From positions 62,001 to 126,000 of IMG/VR virus record IMGVR_UViG_3300009408_000001: DNA of 64,000 nucleotides, one strand, 5' to 3'. The notes under the pieces were generated by a model. That model had not been told where the DNA came from. It saw only the letters and a list, made by a program, of their open reading frames with translations, and did not search any database. The DNA is from a virus. This document shows positions 1-8,381 of the stretch, in pieces. The position numbers and the translations under genes are program-made. Each line of letters begins with the position of its first letter. The first letter of the stretch is position 1.

Positions 1-2
1 CT

Positions 3-137
3 GTAGTCGCTTCCGGTGCTCGGTACTTGCACCTCACCATGTCCATCCCAGCAGAAATGCGTGGAAAAGAAATCAGTTCTTCCATGATGAACGAAATGGG
101 GGCATCTCTGCAAGAGTTTACTGTTAAGGCCATTTAG
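3..137 (+). CDS. C-terminal end of a truncated unknown protein
   Basis: An open frame enters from the left edge and ends at a TAG, giving the last 44 residues of a protein that starts outside the window. The visible tail contains a Met/Glu-rich stretch (PAEMRGKEISSSMMNEMGAS) and no recognisable motif. A strong terminator follows 13 bases after the stop, so this is the last gene of its transcript. Function unknown. Confidence 0.55.
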   Translation, partial: VVASGARYLHLTMSIPAEMRGKEISSSMMNEMGASLQEFTVKAI

Positions 138-149
138 GTCTTAGCAGTT

Positions 150-187
150 CCCAGTGCGCGCTTGCGCTGGGGCTCTTTCTTTTTTGT
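150..187 (+). terminator. Rho-independent terminator
   Basis: Stem CCCAGTGC / GCGCTGGG (one G-T pair) followed by CTCTTTCTTTTTT. It closes the truncated gene at the left edge and separates it from the early promoter at about 209. Confidence 0.85.
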
Positions 188-208
188 ATCTCCGCAGGTA
201 TTCAGAAC

Positions 209-245
209 CATATTACATAAGTGAGCATGAGCAATTGACTTATGT
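209..245 (+). promoter_or_regulatory. Early-type promoter box with leader hairpin (copy 1)
   Basis: The box CATATTAC (209-216), preceded by AGAAC, matches the TATATTAC-type element reported for early genes of phiKZ. It is followed by a hairpin with stem ACATAAGT (215-222) / ACTTATGT (238-245), then a GGAG ribosome site and the ATG at 268. Seven other intact copies with the same layout occur in the window. The assignment to the virion RNA polymerase is inferred from the family. Confidence 0.7.
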
Positions 246-267
246 ATTAATTATAACGGAGTACAAC

Positions 268-501
268 ATGTTGTATGTACAAAGACTGTGGGCGATATGT
301 GTGATTGTCCACTCCCAGAAGACCCTGAGACAGGACTTCACGAAAACGACCTGGTTCTCCATAGCCAGTGGTTCAATCAAGGGCCCCAGAGGCATTGCCC
401 TGTTCAGCACCTTCCCTGTAGTATCGGGGATCTTTGTATCGTTCATGGTAGTTTGGGCTATCCTGCGTCCCATCTTTAAACGAATAGGTAAGAAAATATG
501 A
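268..501 (+). CDS. Small membrane protein, early gene, function unknown
   Basis: 77 residues. The ATG at 268 is chosen because it lies 8 bases after an ACGGAG ribosome site and downstream of the early promoter and hairpin; a longer reading starting at 154 would run through both. The C-terminal third carries one clear hydrophobic segment (about residues 47-68, starting TFPVVSGIFVSF) followed by RPIFKRIGKKI, a basic tail that suggests a cytoplasmic C terminus. Its stop overlaps the start of the next gene (ATGA), so the two are translationally coupled. An early membrane protein could act in superinfection exclusion or host membrane takeover, but nothing in the sequence proves this. Confidence 0.6.
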   Translation: MLYVQRLWAICVIVHSQKTLRQDFTKTTWFSIASGSIKGPRGIALFSTFPVVSGIFVSFMVVWAILRPIFKRIGKKI

Positions 502-782
502 AAGACGTATATCTAGTAATCGTAACATTGGTCTTGTTGGGTATTGCTCAGTTCGCACAGGCGAACAACGTAATTGTAGTTGCAGTACAATGTTCGTCCA
601 ACGTGGTGGTCATTTCCATCAATGATAAGAAACAAACCACGGCGGTAACCATACCGTACAACCACCCTAACTACAGGGCAATACAAATGCGGGTGGATTC
701 TCTTGCCGTGTGGGCAAATGGGAGCCGTGCTGTTGAACTGTGTCGGGTCTTCTCTGGAATGGGAGCACCTGGTGGTGTTTAA
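498..782 (+). CDS. Small exported protein with signal peptide, unknown
   Basis: 94 residues. The N terminus MKDVYLVIVTLVLLGIAQFA followed by QA-NN is a classical signal peptide with a probable cleavage site near residue 22, leaving a periplasmic product of about 72 residues with two cysteines. The start overlaps the stop of the preceding membrane protein by four bases. It is the second gene of an early three-gene unit of membrane or exported products. No family recognised. Confidence 0.6.
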   Translation: MKDVYLVIVTLVLLGIAQFAQANNVIVVAVQCSSNVVVISINDKKQTTAVTIPYNHPNYRAIQMRVDSLAVWANGSRAVELCRVFSGMGAPGGV

Positions 783-909
783 GTGGTTACTGAGTTCGAT
801 TGCCACACTGATGCTCTTAACCATACTAGGGTTATATTTCATTGTACCACACATGGTACCTACCGAGGTATATTACATGCAACCGGGAGCAATCGAACTC
901 GACAAATAA
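772..909 (+). CDS. Very small single-span membrane protein
   Basis: About 45 residues from GTG 772 (or the adjacent GTG 775), chosen because GGGAG lies six bases upstream. A longer frame from ATG 703 would overlap the preceding gene by 80 bases. Residues 4-27 form a strong transmembrane helix (WLLSSIATLMLLTILGLYF), followed by a short extracytoplasmic tail. It ends 10 bases before a bidirectional hairpin terminator. Third member of the early membrane-protein unit. Function unknown. Confidence 0.45.
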   Translation: MVFKWLLSSIATLMLLTILGLYFIVPHMVPTEVYYMQPGAIELDK

Positions 910-918
910 CAGCATAAA

Positions 919-940
919 TCCTCCCCAGTATGGGGAGGGT
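919..940. terminator. Bidirectional terminator between convergent genes
   Basis: Stem CCTCCCC / GGGGAGG with a five-base loop lies between the plus-strand gene ending at 909 and the minus-strand gene ending at 943. A short T run follows on the plus strand. Confidence 0.7.
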
Positions 941-942
941 TT

Positions 943-1545
943 CTATGCACCGAGGGCAACCAATGCTTCTTCCAGTAAAGCTATCTTTTTTTCCAATGTT
1001 CCGATGGTGTTGTTCAGGTGACTTACTGTGGCGTGGGCGGATGTCCTGTCTCGGATCGCAATAGACCTAGCTCGTTCCAATTCTAGTATGGACGATGCAG
1101 GAATTGGATAGGAGGTAGGGTACCTGTGTTCGGTTATGTGAGGCTTAACCCCAATTACATCTGAGCACAGGTCAGCTATGGCACCCTTCACTGACTTTAG
1201 GGGTAGGGCGTCCGAAACGTACCCCAGTGAAACTGAGAGGTATATTTCATTGTACCCACTGCCACCGCCTGTTGGAACACCGGTAAGGAAGGCATCCGGT
1301 AGGATAGCGCTAGCACCACCACCCGCAGGTGTCAAGGTGACCATACTTACACCCGCTTGCAGGTGTAACTGGTACGTTGCCTCGGTGATTCCTTTTGGGG
1401 CATAGTACGCTACGTATACGTTGGTACCCCGACTTGTCAGTTCACCAATCGTTTCAATCGCGGTACAGGTGTAGGTTACCCCGTTACCAACCACAAAGGG
1501 TGGGGATGCCGTGTAAATCCCCGTTGCGTTAATTAGGGGTACCAT
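943..1545 (-). CDS. Putative virion protein with C-terminal coiled coil
   Basis: 200 residues, ATG preceded by GGAGCATAACC. Residues 1-140 are rich in Gly, Thr and Tyr with beta character. The C-terminal 60 residues are helical and end in a heptad-like segment (HLNNTIGTLEKKIALLEEAL) that could trimerise, as in fibre or tail proteins. It lies three bases downstream of the 424-residue gene on the same strand, so the two form an operon. No family recognised; the virion role is inferred from context and composition. Confidence 0.55.
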   Translation of the reverse strand: MVPLINATGIYTASPPFVVGNGVTYTCTAIETIGELTSRGTNVYVAYYAPKGITEATYQLHLQAGVSMVTLTPAGGGASAILPDAFLTGVPTGGGSGYNEIYLSVSLGYVSDALPLKSVKGAIADLCSDVIGVKPHITEHRYPTSYPIPASSILELERARSIAIRDRTSAHATVSHLNNTIGTLEKKIALLEEALVALGA

Positions 1546-1548
1546 TGG

Positions 1549-2823
1549 TTATGCTCCTGTGTAGCTCTGTAAAGTCATTACACGGTGATTAACACCGTCT
1601 ACAATGTAAGTAATGTAAACCAACCCGAATTCTTCCAGTCGTTGGAACCCGGTTGGCAACTCTCCACCTCCGTTGTCTTTCTCGGCAATGCGAATGGCCT
1701 GTTCAATCGAAGCAATTGCGTTCCGAGTCTTGGAGGTAAGTAGACCGTTGTTTGATTCGTTCAACGGTATAATCGCGTAATCCGGGTATAGGTCTGAGAA
1801 GGACTTAGAGCTTCCAGGCCCATCGGGGAAAGCAACGAACCCAAGTGCTTTGAAATGGGTGGTTGCCCATCGTGCATTATCAAGTAGGTTAGCATCAACA
1901 CCAGACGGAAATCGCTTGGCCAATGCCGATGCCATACTGGATGGTGACATTACAGAGGAATAAGCATAGTGTGTAGCAACACTTGACGCGATCGCAATTG
2001 CATCCCATACTGGTACCAGAGTTAGTGTTGCGTTAACAATAATGTCGGGTACACGTTCTTGCCAGTACTCTGGACTTCTGCCAGTTGTGGAGAGTAGGAA
2101 ATCCCGAATGGCTACCATCTGGTTTTCACGTACAGCCGCTTGTCTGCCGTATTCCAACAGTACCCAGGTTAGGACCAGACTTTCCCCTGTGACGGTATCA
2201 TACCAGTTAAGCTTAATCGTTGACTGTGCAGTGGGTGGAGATGAACCCTTAGCCACCGAAATGCTTTCTAACATCGTGGTGATGTCTTGCTTAGCCAATG
2301 CGGTTTTAAGGTACGTCGCCCCCTGTGCCAGATCCATCACATTCGGAACGGGGGGTATTACCCGTAATTCATGTTCATCGTATTCTGTTTGGAGTGCTTG
2401 GTCTGACAACCACACCCGGATATCGACACTGATGCCTTCACTTTCCATCGTCCACGAAATCCAGGACGGTAAGGTTGTGTCAGCCGTGGTTACGGCAGGA
2501 CCGGTGTTTGGGTTGTAAAGATCCGCATTGCGACTGCCGAGTTGCGCCGTAAAAGAAATGTCGGGCTGCGCAGTTGTAACAAAGTCGTTCAGGATTCGAA
2601 GGGTAGCGGCTTCTATCGCTGCTGTAACAGGCTCATCGTATTTCTCGGTCTTTGATGAAAACACAACCAAAGATACTGCTGGATACCTGGGGTCAGCCAA
2701 ATTCGTCTTTGTTGTACTGTAAGTACGACTGTGGATGGAAAGTTCTCCGAGGGGGGATGTGTTTCCTACCTCACCGTCCAGTAAATCGTTGATTATGCAA
2801 AACGCCTTTAATGTATAACTCAC
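1549..2823 (-). CDS. Conserved phage protein, probably virion-associated
   Basis: 424 residues, starting at a GTG (2823) with GGAG eight bases upstream. The sequence is mixed alpha/beta with no signal peptide, membrane segment or catalytic motif that I recognise. It is followed after three bases by the coiled-coil gene and probably shares its transcript. The promoter should lie in the 97-base divergent gap to the plus-strand gene at 2921. Tail or baseplate association is a guess from the neighbouring gene. Confidence 0.5.
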   Translation of the reverse strand: MSYTLKAFCIINDLLDGEVGNTSPLGELSIHSRTYSTTKTNLADPRYPAVSLVVFSSKTEKYDEPVTAAIEAATLRILNDFVTTAQPDISFTAQLGSRNADLYNPNTGPAVTTADTTLPSWISWTMESEGISVDIRVWLSDQALQTEYDEHELRVIPPVPNVMDLAQGATYLKTALAKQDITTMLESISVAKGSSPPTAQSTIKLNWYDTVTGESLVLTWVLLEYGRQAAVRENQMVAIRDFLLSTTGRSPEYWQERVPDIIVNATLTLVPVWDAIAIASSVATHYAYSSVMSPSSMASALAKRFPSGVDANLLDNARWATTHFKALGFVAFPDGPGSSKSFSDLYPDYAIIPLNESNNGLLTSKTRNAIASIEQAIRIAEKDNGGGELPTGFQRLEEFGLVYITYIVDGVNHRVMTLQSYTGA

Positions 2824-2920
2824 AGCCGTGGCTCCTATTTATGTATAGAATCTTCTTAATTTTAGCATTCGCTGCTAATCTTCTGTACCCAACATTACCC
2901 TTTATTATGGAGATAGTATC

Positions 2921-3337
2921 ATGTCCAATCATCCTGGCATCAATTATGTAATGAACCGAGAGTTCACAGTGAGCCTTGGTTCATTACTCGGGTTCCTACT
3001 CGTTGCGATCATTGGCTTCATTACTGTCTCCATGGTATTTGGTACTGAACGTGCAGAAGCAACCTCAAAGACACAGATTGAATTACCCACAGTACCCACC
3101 GCTAAAGTGACCGCTGACTTATCCTTAATGGCCATCTTTAACGACTATAACGATCAACTCACCACGATCCACCACGGAGATACACACAATGAAGTTCCTG
3201 CTAACTCTATTGGCAGTGCTGCTAGTAACAGCATGTACGGTTACCCTACCGCCAGTTGCACCGACACCCCCGGTCAAACCACAGCGAGTGGAAGTCACGG
3301 TACTGGTGAAGAACCCAATCCCAGTTGTACAACCTAA
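2921..3337 (+). CDS. Membrane-anchored protein, candidate inner-membrane spanin
   Basis: 138 residues, ATG preceded by TGGAGATAGTATC. One transmembrane helix (about residues 20-41, SLLGFLLVAIIGFITVSMVF) follows a short N terminus. The rest would be periplasmic, and its last 50 residues are rich in Ser, Thr, Pro and Gly. Its final 149 bases are shared in another frame with a lipoprotein gene that has its own ribosome site. A membrane protein whose gene overlaps a lipoprotein gene is the layout of Rz/Rz1 spanin pairs. Against this, the periplasmic part is not clearly coiled coil. Confidence 0.5.
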   Translation: MSNHPGINYVMNREFTVSLGSLLGFLLVAIIGFITVSMVFGTERAEATSKTQIELPTVPTAKVTADLSLMAIFNDYNDQLTTIHHGDTHNEVPANSIGSAASNSMYGYPTASCTDTPGQTTASGSHGTGEEPNPSCTT

Positions 3338-3611
3338 ACCCAGAGTTCGCACGGTATACAAAGAAAGGGTAGTGTATCGCGATAAGAAAGCTAAAGGGTG
3401 TACATTGTCCTCGGATGACCTGCGGATCATTGGCAGGATCAAGAGCTGGCAGAAGGGTAAGCCAGTCGGACAAACTCAAAAATTAGGGTGGGTGAATAAC
3501 CCACGGGACGCCATCATCTACTTCAAAAGACGAGCACTGTACTCAGAGAAGTTCGTTACAACCTACATGCGGGATGTCGAGGAGGCTATCAAACGTGTTA
3601 AGTGCCATTGA
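3189..3611 (+). CDS. Lipoprotein, candidate outer-membrane spanin
   Basis: 140 residues, ATG preceded by ACGGAGATACACACA. MKFLLTLLAVLLVTAC is a lipoprotein signal with the lipobox LVTAC, so Cys16 should be acylated. Residues 17-60 are proline-rich with many valines, as in outer-membrane spanins; the C-terminal half is basic and helical. It begins inside the preceding membrane-protein gene in another reading frame and overlaps the RNase H start. It is longer than a typical Rz1, so another envelope role is possible. Confidence 0.6.
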   Translation: MKFLLTLLAVLLVTACTVTLPPVAPTPPVKPQRVEVTVLVKNPIPVVQPKPRVRTVYKERVVYRDKKAKGCTLSSDDLRIIGRIKSWQKGKPVGQTQKLGWVNNPRDAIIYFKRRALYSEKFVTTYMRDVEEAIKRVKCH

Positions 3612-4989
3612 GATTCCGGAGAATCGAGTAAAACACTGTGACATCTACACAGACGGCGGAGCGAGACCATCCCGAGGTAAAGGCGGATGGGGATACTGGG
3701 GGCACGATGAGAACGGTACCACCTATTCTGGGTTGGGCTATGTCGGCGACATGGTTACGAATAACCGAGCAGAGCTGACAGGCTTTATACGTGCAATGGA
3801 AACCGCGTTGCACTTACGGTGGCAGAGCTTACACATCTACTCTGACTCGCAGTACGTCCTAAAAGGCTCTAAGTCATTCATCAAGGGGTGGTTACGAAAC
3901 GGTTGGGTAAACGCTAAGGGGGAACCTGTATCTAACAAGGATTTATGGTTAGAGATCATTGCCCTTAAGAAGAAGCTCAAAGAAGAAGGAATCAAGTTTA
4001 AGACCAGTAAGGTCAAAGCACACAGTGGGGTATACGGGAATGAGATGGCAGATGCAAATGCCACTCGTGCGATTGAACGGGGTTCACAGGGTGAGACAGG
4101 TGAGACACTGGACATTGTCTTTAAGGAAGACGAGGTTAGGAAGTTAAAACCGTGTGACTGTAACAAGTTGATCTACGGTAAGACCATCCTCTATACCACC
4201 CGTGTTTCAAACGTACTTGAAGACGGTAGGACCTCTTACCTGTTAAACAGTTTCTCAGGGAAGTTTGAAGAAGGTGTAAGAACCGGACTCTTGGCAGCTG
4301 AGTCAGTGTATGGGTGTGTGTTAACTAAAACACCAGTGACCGCATTAGATGTACTCCGTGACAGACAGGACATTGTAACACCTTCGGACTTTGTTCACCC
4401 TGCGTCGATCTTGTTAGCGAACGTTGTAAAGCCAGCAGTATGGGATGACCTAAAAGAGAACGGTACTCTTCACATTGTAGCACGTAGGCTTAACCTGACG
4501 ACCGCAGATGACATTATGTTAACCTACTTCCACAAACCTGCACGACATGCAATGCGAGGACGACAGTACGCAACGGTTGTTAAAGCACGACTATTGGACT
4601 TATCCAGTGGCAACAACGGTAACATGACTCGGATTGACATAACCGATGAGATATTTAAACCAGTACCATCTGTTCCAGAAACCAATGGAAAGAAGAGTAA
4701 GAAGAAAGTAAAGAAACCCGTACGAGCGCTTGTTCCTTCCGTACGAAAACAAAACCACTGCAAGGTGAACGTACCACATGGCAAGTTAACCATACCAGTC
4801 GTATTAACATGGGGACACGATATCCCTCCTGTAAACAACTTGTCTGCGTTAGGCAAGACTAATCCCGAACTCAAAGTTGAGGTTATCAAGTATGAAGAAG
4901 GAAAGGACAGTTTCAGATACGCGATCTACATCGAAACAAATGATTCAACAGCACTGTACGCCGCAGCATCTAACCTAAGGGTAGCATAG
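3595..4989 (+). CDS. RNase HI domain protein with long C-terminal extension
   Basis: 464 residues from GTG 3595, chosen for the GGAGG site nine bases upstream; ATG 3574 has no ribosome site. Residues 14-160 are a ribonuclease HI domain with all four acidic residues: Asp20 (YTDGG), Glu60 (NRAEL), Asp84 (YSDSQ) and Asp153 (NEMADA), plus His143. It should cleave RNA in RNA-DNA hybrids, for example primers or R-loops. The remaining 300 residues match nothing I know and contain a lysine-rich linker near residues 362-372. From memory, phiKZ also has RNase H (gp155) near its RecA-like gene. A terminator follows. Confidence 0.85.
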   Translation: MLSAIEIPENRVKHCDIYTDGGARPSRGKGGWGYWGHDENGTTYSGLGYVGDMVTNNRAELTGFIRAMETALHLRWQSLHIYSDSQYVLKGSKSFIKGWLRNGWVNAKGEPVSNKDLWLEIIALKKKLKEEGIKFKTSKVKAHSGVYGNEMADANATRAIERGSQGETGETLDIVFKEDEVRKLKPCDCNKLIYGKTILYTTRVSNVLEDGRTSYLLNSFSGKFEEGVRTGLLAAESVYGCVLTKTPVTALDVLRDRQDIVTPSDFVHPASILLANVVKPAVWDDLKENGTLHIVARRLNLTTADDIMLTYFHKPARHAMRGRQYATVVKARLLDLSSGNNGNMTRIDITDEIFKPVPSVPETNGKKSKKKVKKPVRALVPSVRKQNHCKVNVPHGKLTIPVVLTWGHDIPPVNNLSALGKTNPELKVEVIKYEEGKDSFRYAIYIETNDSTALYAAASNLRVA

Positions 4990-4998
4990 CTACCCGTG

Positions 4999-5024
4999 CC
5001 CACCGAGCCATTAGGTTCGGTGGG
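4999..5024. terminator. Bidirectional hairpin terminator
   Basis: Stem CCCACCGAGCC / GGTTCGGTGGG (one G-T pair) with loop ATTA lies between the convergent RNase H gene and the minus-strand gene ending at 5039. There is no strong T tract on either side. Confidence 0.6.
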
Positions 5025-5038
5025 TAGGTATGCTGTAC

Positions 5039-5866
5039 TTATACTACATCGTGTAATTTTTTTTGTGCTAGGTCGTACGTGCCCTGTAGTACGGTGACGC
5101 TGTAAACCAGGGCGGATAACATTTCGGTTTCTTCTGCTGCTGCTGTCACTGCCATTGCTAACTTGTTGATGGCTTGTCGGTTCGTTGGAACAACTGACCT
5201 ATCCTTACTGGCTTGCTCTACGAACAGACGTAACATCCTAGATAGATCCTCTTCACCCCGTAGGATCTTTGGAATAGAGATAGCATTTACTTTCTTCTCT
5301 ACCTTGGAGATGACGTCTGCGGTTTTGAGGAAATCGGTTCCAGTGGCGTACGCTTCTGAGAAGGGGACGTTGCCACTACCTGACGAACGAGCACCCTTTC
5401 TTTCAAAGTGTTTTGCCAGGCGTTTCTTATCCTTCTTAACGTCTCGCATTACCAGGTCTTTATCTGTCCAGATTTTAGGAATCTGGTCCGGGTCACCCAT
5501 AACTGCCTTAAGGTACATCTCTAAGGGTTTATACAGTCGAGAATAAATGTCACTATAGTCCTCAACCATGTCTTCCAGAGTGCGGGCGTATGGGAGTACC
5601 ATTGAGCGTAAACCAGTGGGCGCGGCAATCACGATCTCTTCCAGACCAAGGTCATCTACCTTTGGAAGACGTTTACGCAGGTACGATGACACTACGATTG
5701 TGTCGGAAAGGGGAGATAAGGTTTTAGCTGCGTCAGCAAACGCACTGGTAATCTTAACAGTGTATTTGTCCATGAAGCCTACAATGTCGGCGAAACCTTC
5801 CATGGCTACTAGGTCTGGGTAGTCTGCTGGCAGTAACCCACTTGAAAACTCTGCATTAGAGGACAT
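5039..5866 (-). CDS. Helical conserved phage protein, probable virion component
   Basis: 275 residues. The start is set at 5866 (MSSNAEFSSG) because AAGGGAAG precedes it; an open frame extends 53 codons further upstream but runs into the divergent RecA-like gene. The protein is mostly alpha-helical with a basic stretch (about residues 150-170) and no membrane segment. By position next to the RecA-like ATPase it corresponds, from memory, to a phiKZ virion protein (gp153 region), but I cannot confirm homology. Divergent promoters should lie in the 89 bases at 5867-5955. Confidence 0.55.
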   Translation of the reverse strand: MSSNAEFSSGLLPADYPDLVAMEGFADIVGFMDKYTVKITSAFADAAKTLSPLSDTIVVSSYLRKRLPKVDDLGLEEIVIAAPTGLRSMVLPYARTLEDMVEDYSDIYSRLYKPLEMYLKAVMGDPDQIPKIWTDKDLVMRDVKKDKKRLAKHFERKGARSSGSGNVPFSEAYATGTDFLKTADVISKVEKKVNAISIPKILRGEEDLSRMLRLFVEQASKDRSVVPTNRQAINKLAMAVTAAAEETEMLSALVYSVTVLQGTYDLAQKKLHDVV

Positions 5867-5955
5867 GATGTTTCTTCCCTTATTTTGAAAGGACAGCATT
5901 AATAGAATGTACGGAGATTGCTCTCCACCCTGATATACAATACTAAGGAAGCGAC

Positions 5956-7359
5956 ATGCTGAACATGCCACGTGCAAAACGAATAATCCCCAGGTACAAC
6001 ATGGGGTGTACACTGGATATACCAACGGGTTCCTTTGTAAAGGGTCGTCATGGTAATGCTATTTTGAATGGTGGACTTGTACCCGTTAGCGGAATCGTGG
6101 GTCCAGGTAACGTAGGTAAGTCAGAACTGGTTAACTTGTACATGACTACCTTACTGGGTCGGTACGAGAACAGCTTTGGTCACACGTACGATACTGAAGT
6201 ATCCATGCAGTATGAACGACTGGAACGAAGTCTGAGTAAGTACCCTGCCTTCGATGACGTCATTCTGGATGAAGAGAATGATCGGTACCTAATGGTAACT
6301 TCTGACCAACTGTGGGGCGATGAATGGTTCCAGCTCTATAAAGACAAGCTTAAAGAACGCAGTGTGGCTAAATATCCACTTAGAGAAAGTCCGTTCATGG
6401 ACATGTTGGGAAAACCCATCCTGGTTAAAGACCCTTTCTTTTCGGTGATCGATAGTCTGACACAGTTCCAGATAAAGAAACTCGTTGTAGATGGTATTGA
6501 GTCCAAAGCACTAGGTGACAGTAAGAATAACATGTTCTTTGCCCACGACGGTAAAGAGAAGACGTTGCTCATCACACAAACCCCTAACCTAACCGCCAAA
6601 GCGGGTGCCTCACTCATGACAGTCGCTCACGTCGGGGTTAAGATGGAAATTGATACATACGCTGCGCCTCCACCTAAACTCACTCACAGTGGTCGTGGTA
6701 GAAGCACAAAGGGCGTTCCTGAAAAGTATCAGTCCATCAACGGACATGTGATTGAGATCTTAGGCACTGGGATCCTTAACAACAGCAGTAAGGACAAATC
6801 TTGCAGGTACCCGTTACACACGCGTGACCGTGTAGAAGGTGCTGTTGATTTACTCCTGATGCGGGGGGTGTCTACCCGTAATAAGTACGGTCCCTCAGGT
6901 GTAACTTACAACTTTGTTATCTCTCAGTCCGAGGGTATTGACCCCTTGCTTACCGAGTTCCATCACAACAAGATGTATAATACAAACGGCATCGGTTTTG
7001 GAATGCACGGAAACACACAGAACTACGCGCTTGACTTGCTTCCAGAATGTAAGCTTTCTAGAACGGTTATCCGCAAAAAGTTAGCAGAGGTTCCAGAACT
7101 GGGCGTTGCAAATGGCCTTACATGTGACTTACTACAGATGCAGCAACTGTGGGGACCTGACAAGTTAGACCCCGCTATTAACTGTACTCCCCAGGAGTTA
7201 TATGACGACATTAAGAAACTAGGATACGACTGGTCGGAACTTCTTAAAACCAGACGACACTGGGTATACCCAGAGTTTGAAGATAAAGAACTCCCTCAGC
7301 TTACCATCATGGACCTGCTGTTAATGCGGGCTGGCGAATACAAACCATACTGGATGTAA
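5956..7359 (+). CDS. RecA/UvsX-like recombinase ATPase
   Basis: 467 residues, ATG preceded by AAGGAAGCGAC. Walker A is GPGNVGKS at residues 49-56. A RecA-type Walker B segment FFSVIDSLTQ lies near residue 160, and TLLITQTPNLTAKAG (about 200) corresponds to the RecA region with the catalytic Gln-type strand and DNA loop. This order is that of RecA, RadA and UvsX filament ATPases, so strand exchange or repair on phage DNA is likely. Nothing assigns the 150-residue C-terminal part. It heads an operon that runs through the RNA polymerase beta C-terminal gene. A hexameric helicase is the main alternative. Confidence 0.7.
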   Translation: MLNMPRAKRIIPRYNMGCTLDIPTGSFVKGRHGNAILNGGLVPVSGIVGPGNVGKSELVNLYMTTLLGRYENSFGHTYDTEVSMQYERLERSLSKYPAFDDVILDEENDRYLMVTSDQLWGDEWFQLYKDKLKERSVAKYPLRESPFMDMLGKPILVKDPFFSVIDSLTQFQIKKLVVDGIESKALGDSKNNMFFAHDGKEKTLLITQTPNLTAKAGASLMTVAHVGVKMEIDTYAAPPPKLTHSGRGRSTKGVPEKYQSINGHVIEILGTGILNNSSKDKSCRYPLHTRDRVEGAVDLLLMRGVSTRNKYGPSGVTYNFVISQSEGIDPLLTEFHHNKMYNTNGIGFGMHGNTQNYALDLLPECKLSRTVIRKKLAEVPELGVANGLTCDLLQMQQLWGPDKLDPAINCTPQELYDDIKKLGYDWSELLKTRRHWVYPEFEDKELPQLTIMDLLLMRAGEYKPYWM

Positions 7360-7360
7360 A

Positions 7361-7723
7361 ATGACTAAAATACCCGACATGCTTACCGTTATACATGGCA
7401 AGTTACTAGACCACGTTGATGACGTAGGTCCGGAAATCTTCATCCGAGACGCAACGAACAGTCTTGGTGACTTAAGTAAAGCGGAGGAATGGTACAGGCA
7501 GGAAGACATTCGCAGTTGGATTGCATTGTACTTCGTGAATCAAGTTGTCAATGCAAACGTGCAAACGGAAGTACCTGGCGTATTTCGCCTTGCGTACGCC
7601 ACCTGTGACACCGACTTCTTAGACATCTTTGAAACATCCGTTCTCCCTGCGTTTGTCAATTTACCGATTGTGGGCGTTGACATTCCACCACCACGAGGAA
7701 GTAAGTATGAGCAATCGTACTAA
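7361..7723 (+). CDS. Conserved hypothetical protein
   Basis: 120 residues, beginning two bases after the stop of the RecA-like gene and overlapping the next gene by 17 bases, so it is translated as part of the operon. Acidic and mostly helical, with a Pro-rich C-terminal tail (VDIPPPRGSKYEQSY). No motif recognised. Confidence 0.55.
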   Translation: MTKIPDMLTVIHGKLLDHVDDVGPEIFIRDATNSLGDLSKAEEWYRQEDIRSWIALYFVNQVVNANVQTEVPGVFRLAYATCDTDFLDIFETSVLPAFVNLPIVGVDIPPPRGSKYEQSY

Positions 7724-8381
7724 AGTAGAAGCCCTGTGGATAAAGGCGATTGATTCATACGAAGGAGGAACGGTCTCTACGACAATACTGAAGGACATCT
7801 TAAAGGACATGTCGGACAAAATGTTCGAGGCCCTCATGGCAGACTTCCGGGACGGTAACCAGTTTCCATTCATAATGGAGCCCCCTGGTGGGGAGGTTAA
7901 ACTCAGTCCTGAAAAAGGACAGGCGGCCTGTAAGAAAGCCGGAATCAATTTGTACCAACGGGTTAAGTACACGGACGCAGTTACAGGTGACGTTATCCTT
8001 ACACCGGATGAACACATGTGTTACATGCTTTCTGTTCGTCGACAAAATCAGCACTGGGAAAAGAAGAACTCCATTCCAGAAGGAGATACGACCATTGACC
8101 ACGTAACCGGTCAGGTAACTGGGACAGATAAGGGTTCCCGTTTGTCTATTCCTGAGGTACAAATCCTAGAAGCCAAGGGATTAAAGAAATCCATCCTGGA
8201 GATGATCAAAGTCAACGGGGGCGATAGGGAAGCCTCTCAGTCTATGAAGAAATCCATCCGGGAAACCGGTGGGTTTGCACTAGAGCCAATCATAGAGGCG
8301 GGTACAAAACCCACGGTAACCAAGTCACTTAAAGCGTACCTATTTGCAATGGGTCTGGATAACACGGTAGGTAAACAATGA
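7707..8381 (+). CDS. RNA polymerase beta subunit, C-terminal part (split subunit)
   Basis: 224 residues from ATG 7707 (GAGGAAGTAAGT upstream); an earlier in-frame ATG lies deep in the preceding gene. The segment TDAVTGDVILTPDEHMCYML followed by SVRR lines up with the RpoB region around DGRTGEPF..PVTVGYMYMLKL. KGSRLSIPEVQILEAKGLKK and the following SILEMIKVNGGD align with the RpoB clamp element GGQRFGEMEVWALEAYGA...L.VKSDD, and the end (KSLKAYLFAMGLDN) with SFKVL..ELQSLGLDV. The gene encoding the rest of beta (28226-32542) stops just before this region, so the two are complementary pieces. phiKZ has the same arrangement (gp178 plus gp149, from memory). Expected to be part of the packaged virion polymerase. 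Confidence 0.75.
   Translation: MSNRTKVEALWIKAIDSYEGGTVSTTILKDILKDMSDKMFEALMADFRDGNQFPFIMEPPGGEVKLSPEKGQAACKKAGINLYQRVKYTDAVTGDVILTPDEHMCYMLSVRRQNQHWEKKNSIPEGDTTIDHVTGQVTGTDKGSRLSIPEVQILEAKGLKKSILEMIKVNGGDREASQSMKKSIRETGGFALEPIIEAGTKPTVTKSLKAYLFAMGLDNTVGKQ

Noticed and set aside
2042-2518. Plus-strand frame of 158 codons opposite the 424-residue minus gene
   Set aside because: No ribosome site or promoter, and composition typical of an antisense shadow (Ser/Cys/Arg-rich).
2880-2900. ACATTACC sequence upstream of the 2921 gene as an early promoter
   Set aside because: It lacks the A-rich AAC flank and there is no inverted repeat after it.
2921-3611. Programmed frameshift fusing the membrane protein and the lipoprotein
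   Set aside because: The lipoprotein frame has its own ribosome site, Met start and full lipoprotein signal; no slippery sequence was seen in the overlap.
5867-6025. 53-codon N-terminal extension of the minus-strand gene 5039-5866
   Set aside because: It would overlap the start of the divergent RecA-like gene and has Cys-rich non-coding composition; a good ribosome site lies at the internal Met.
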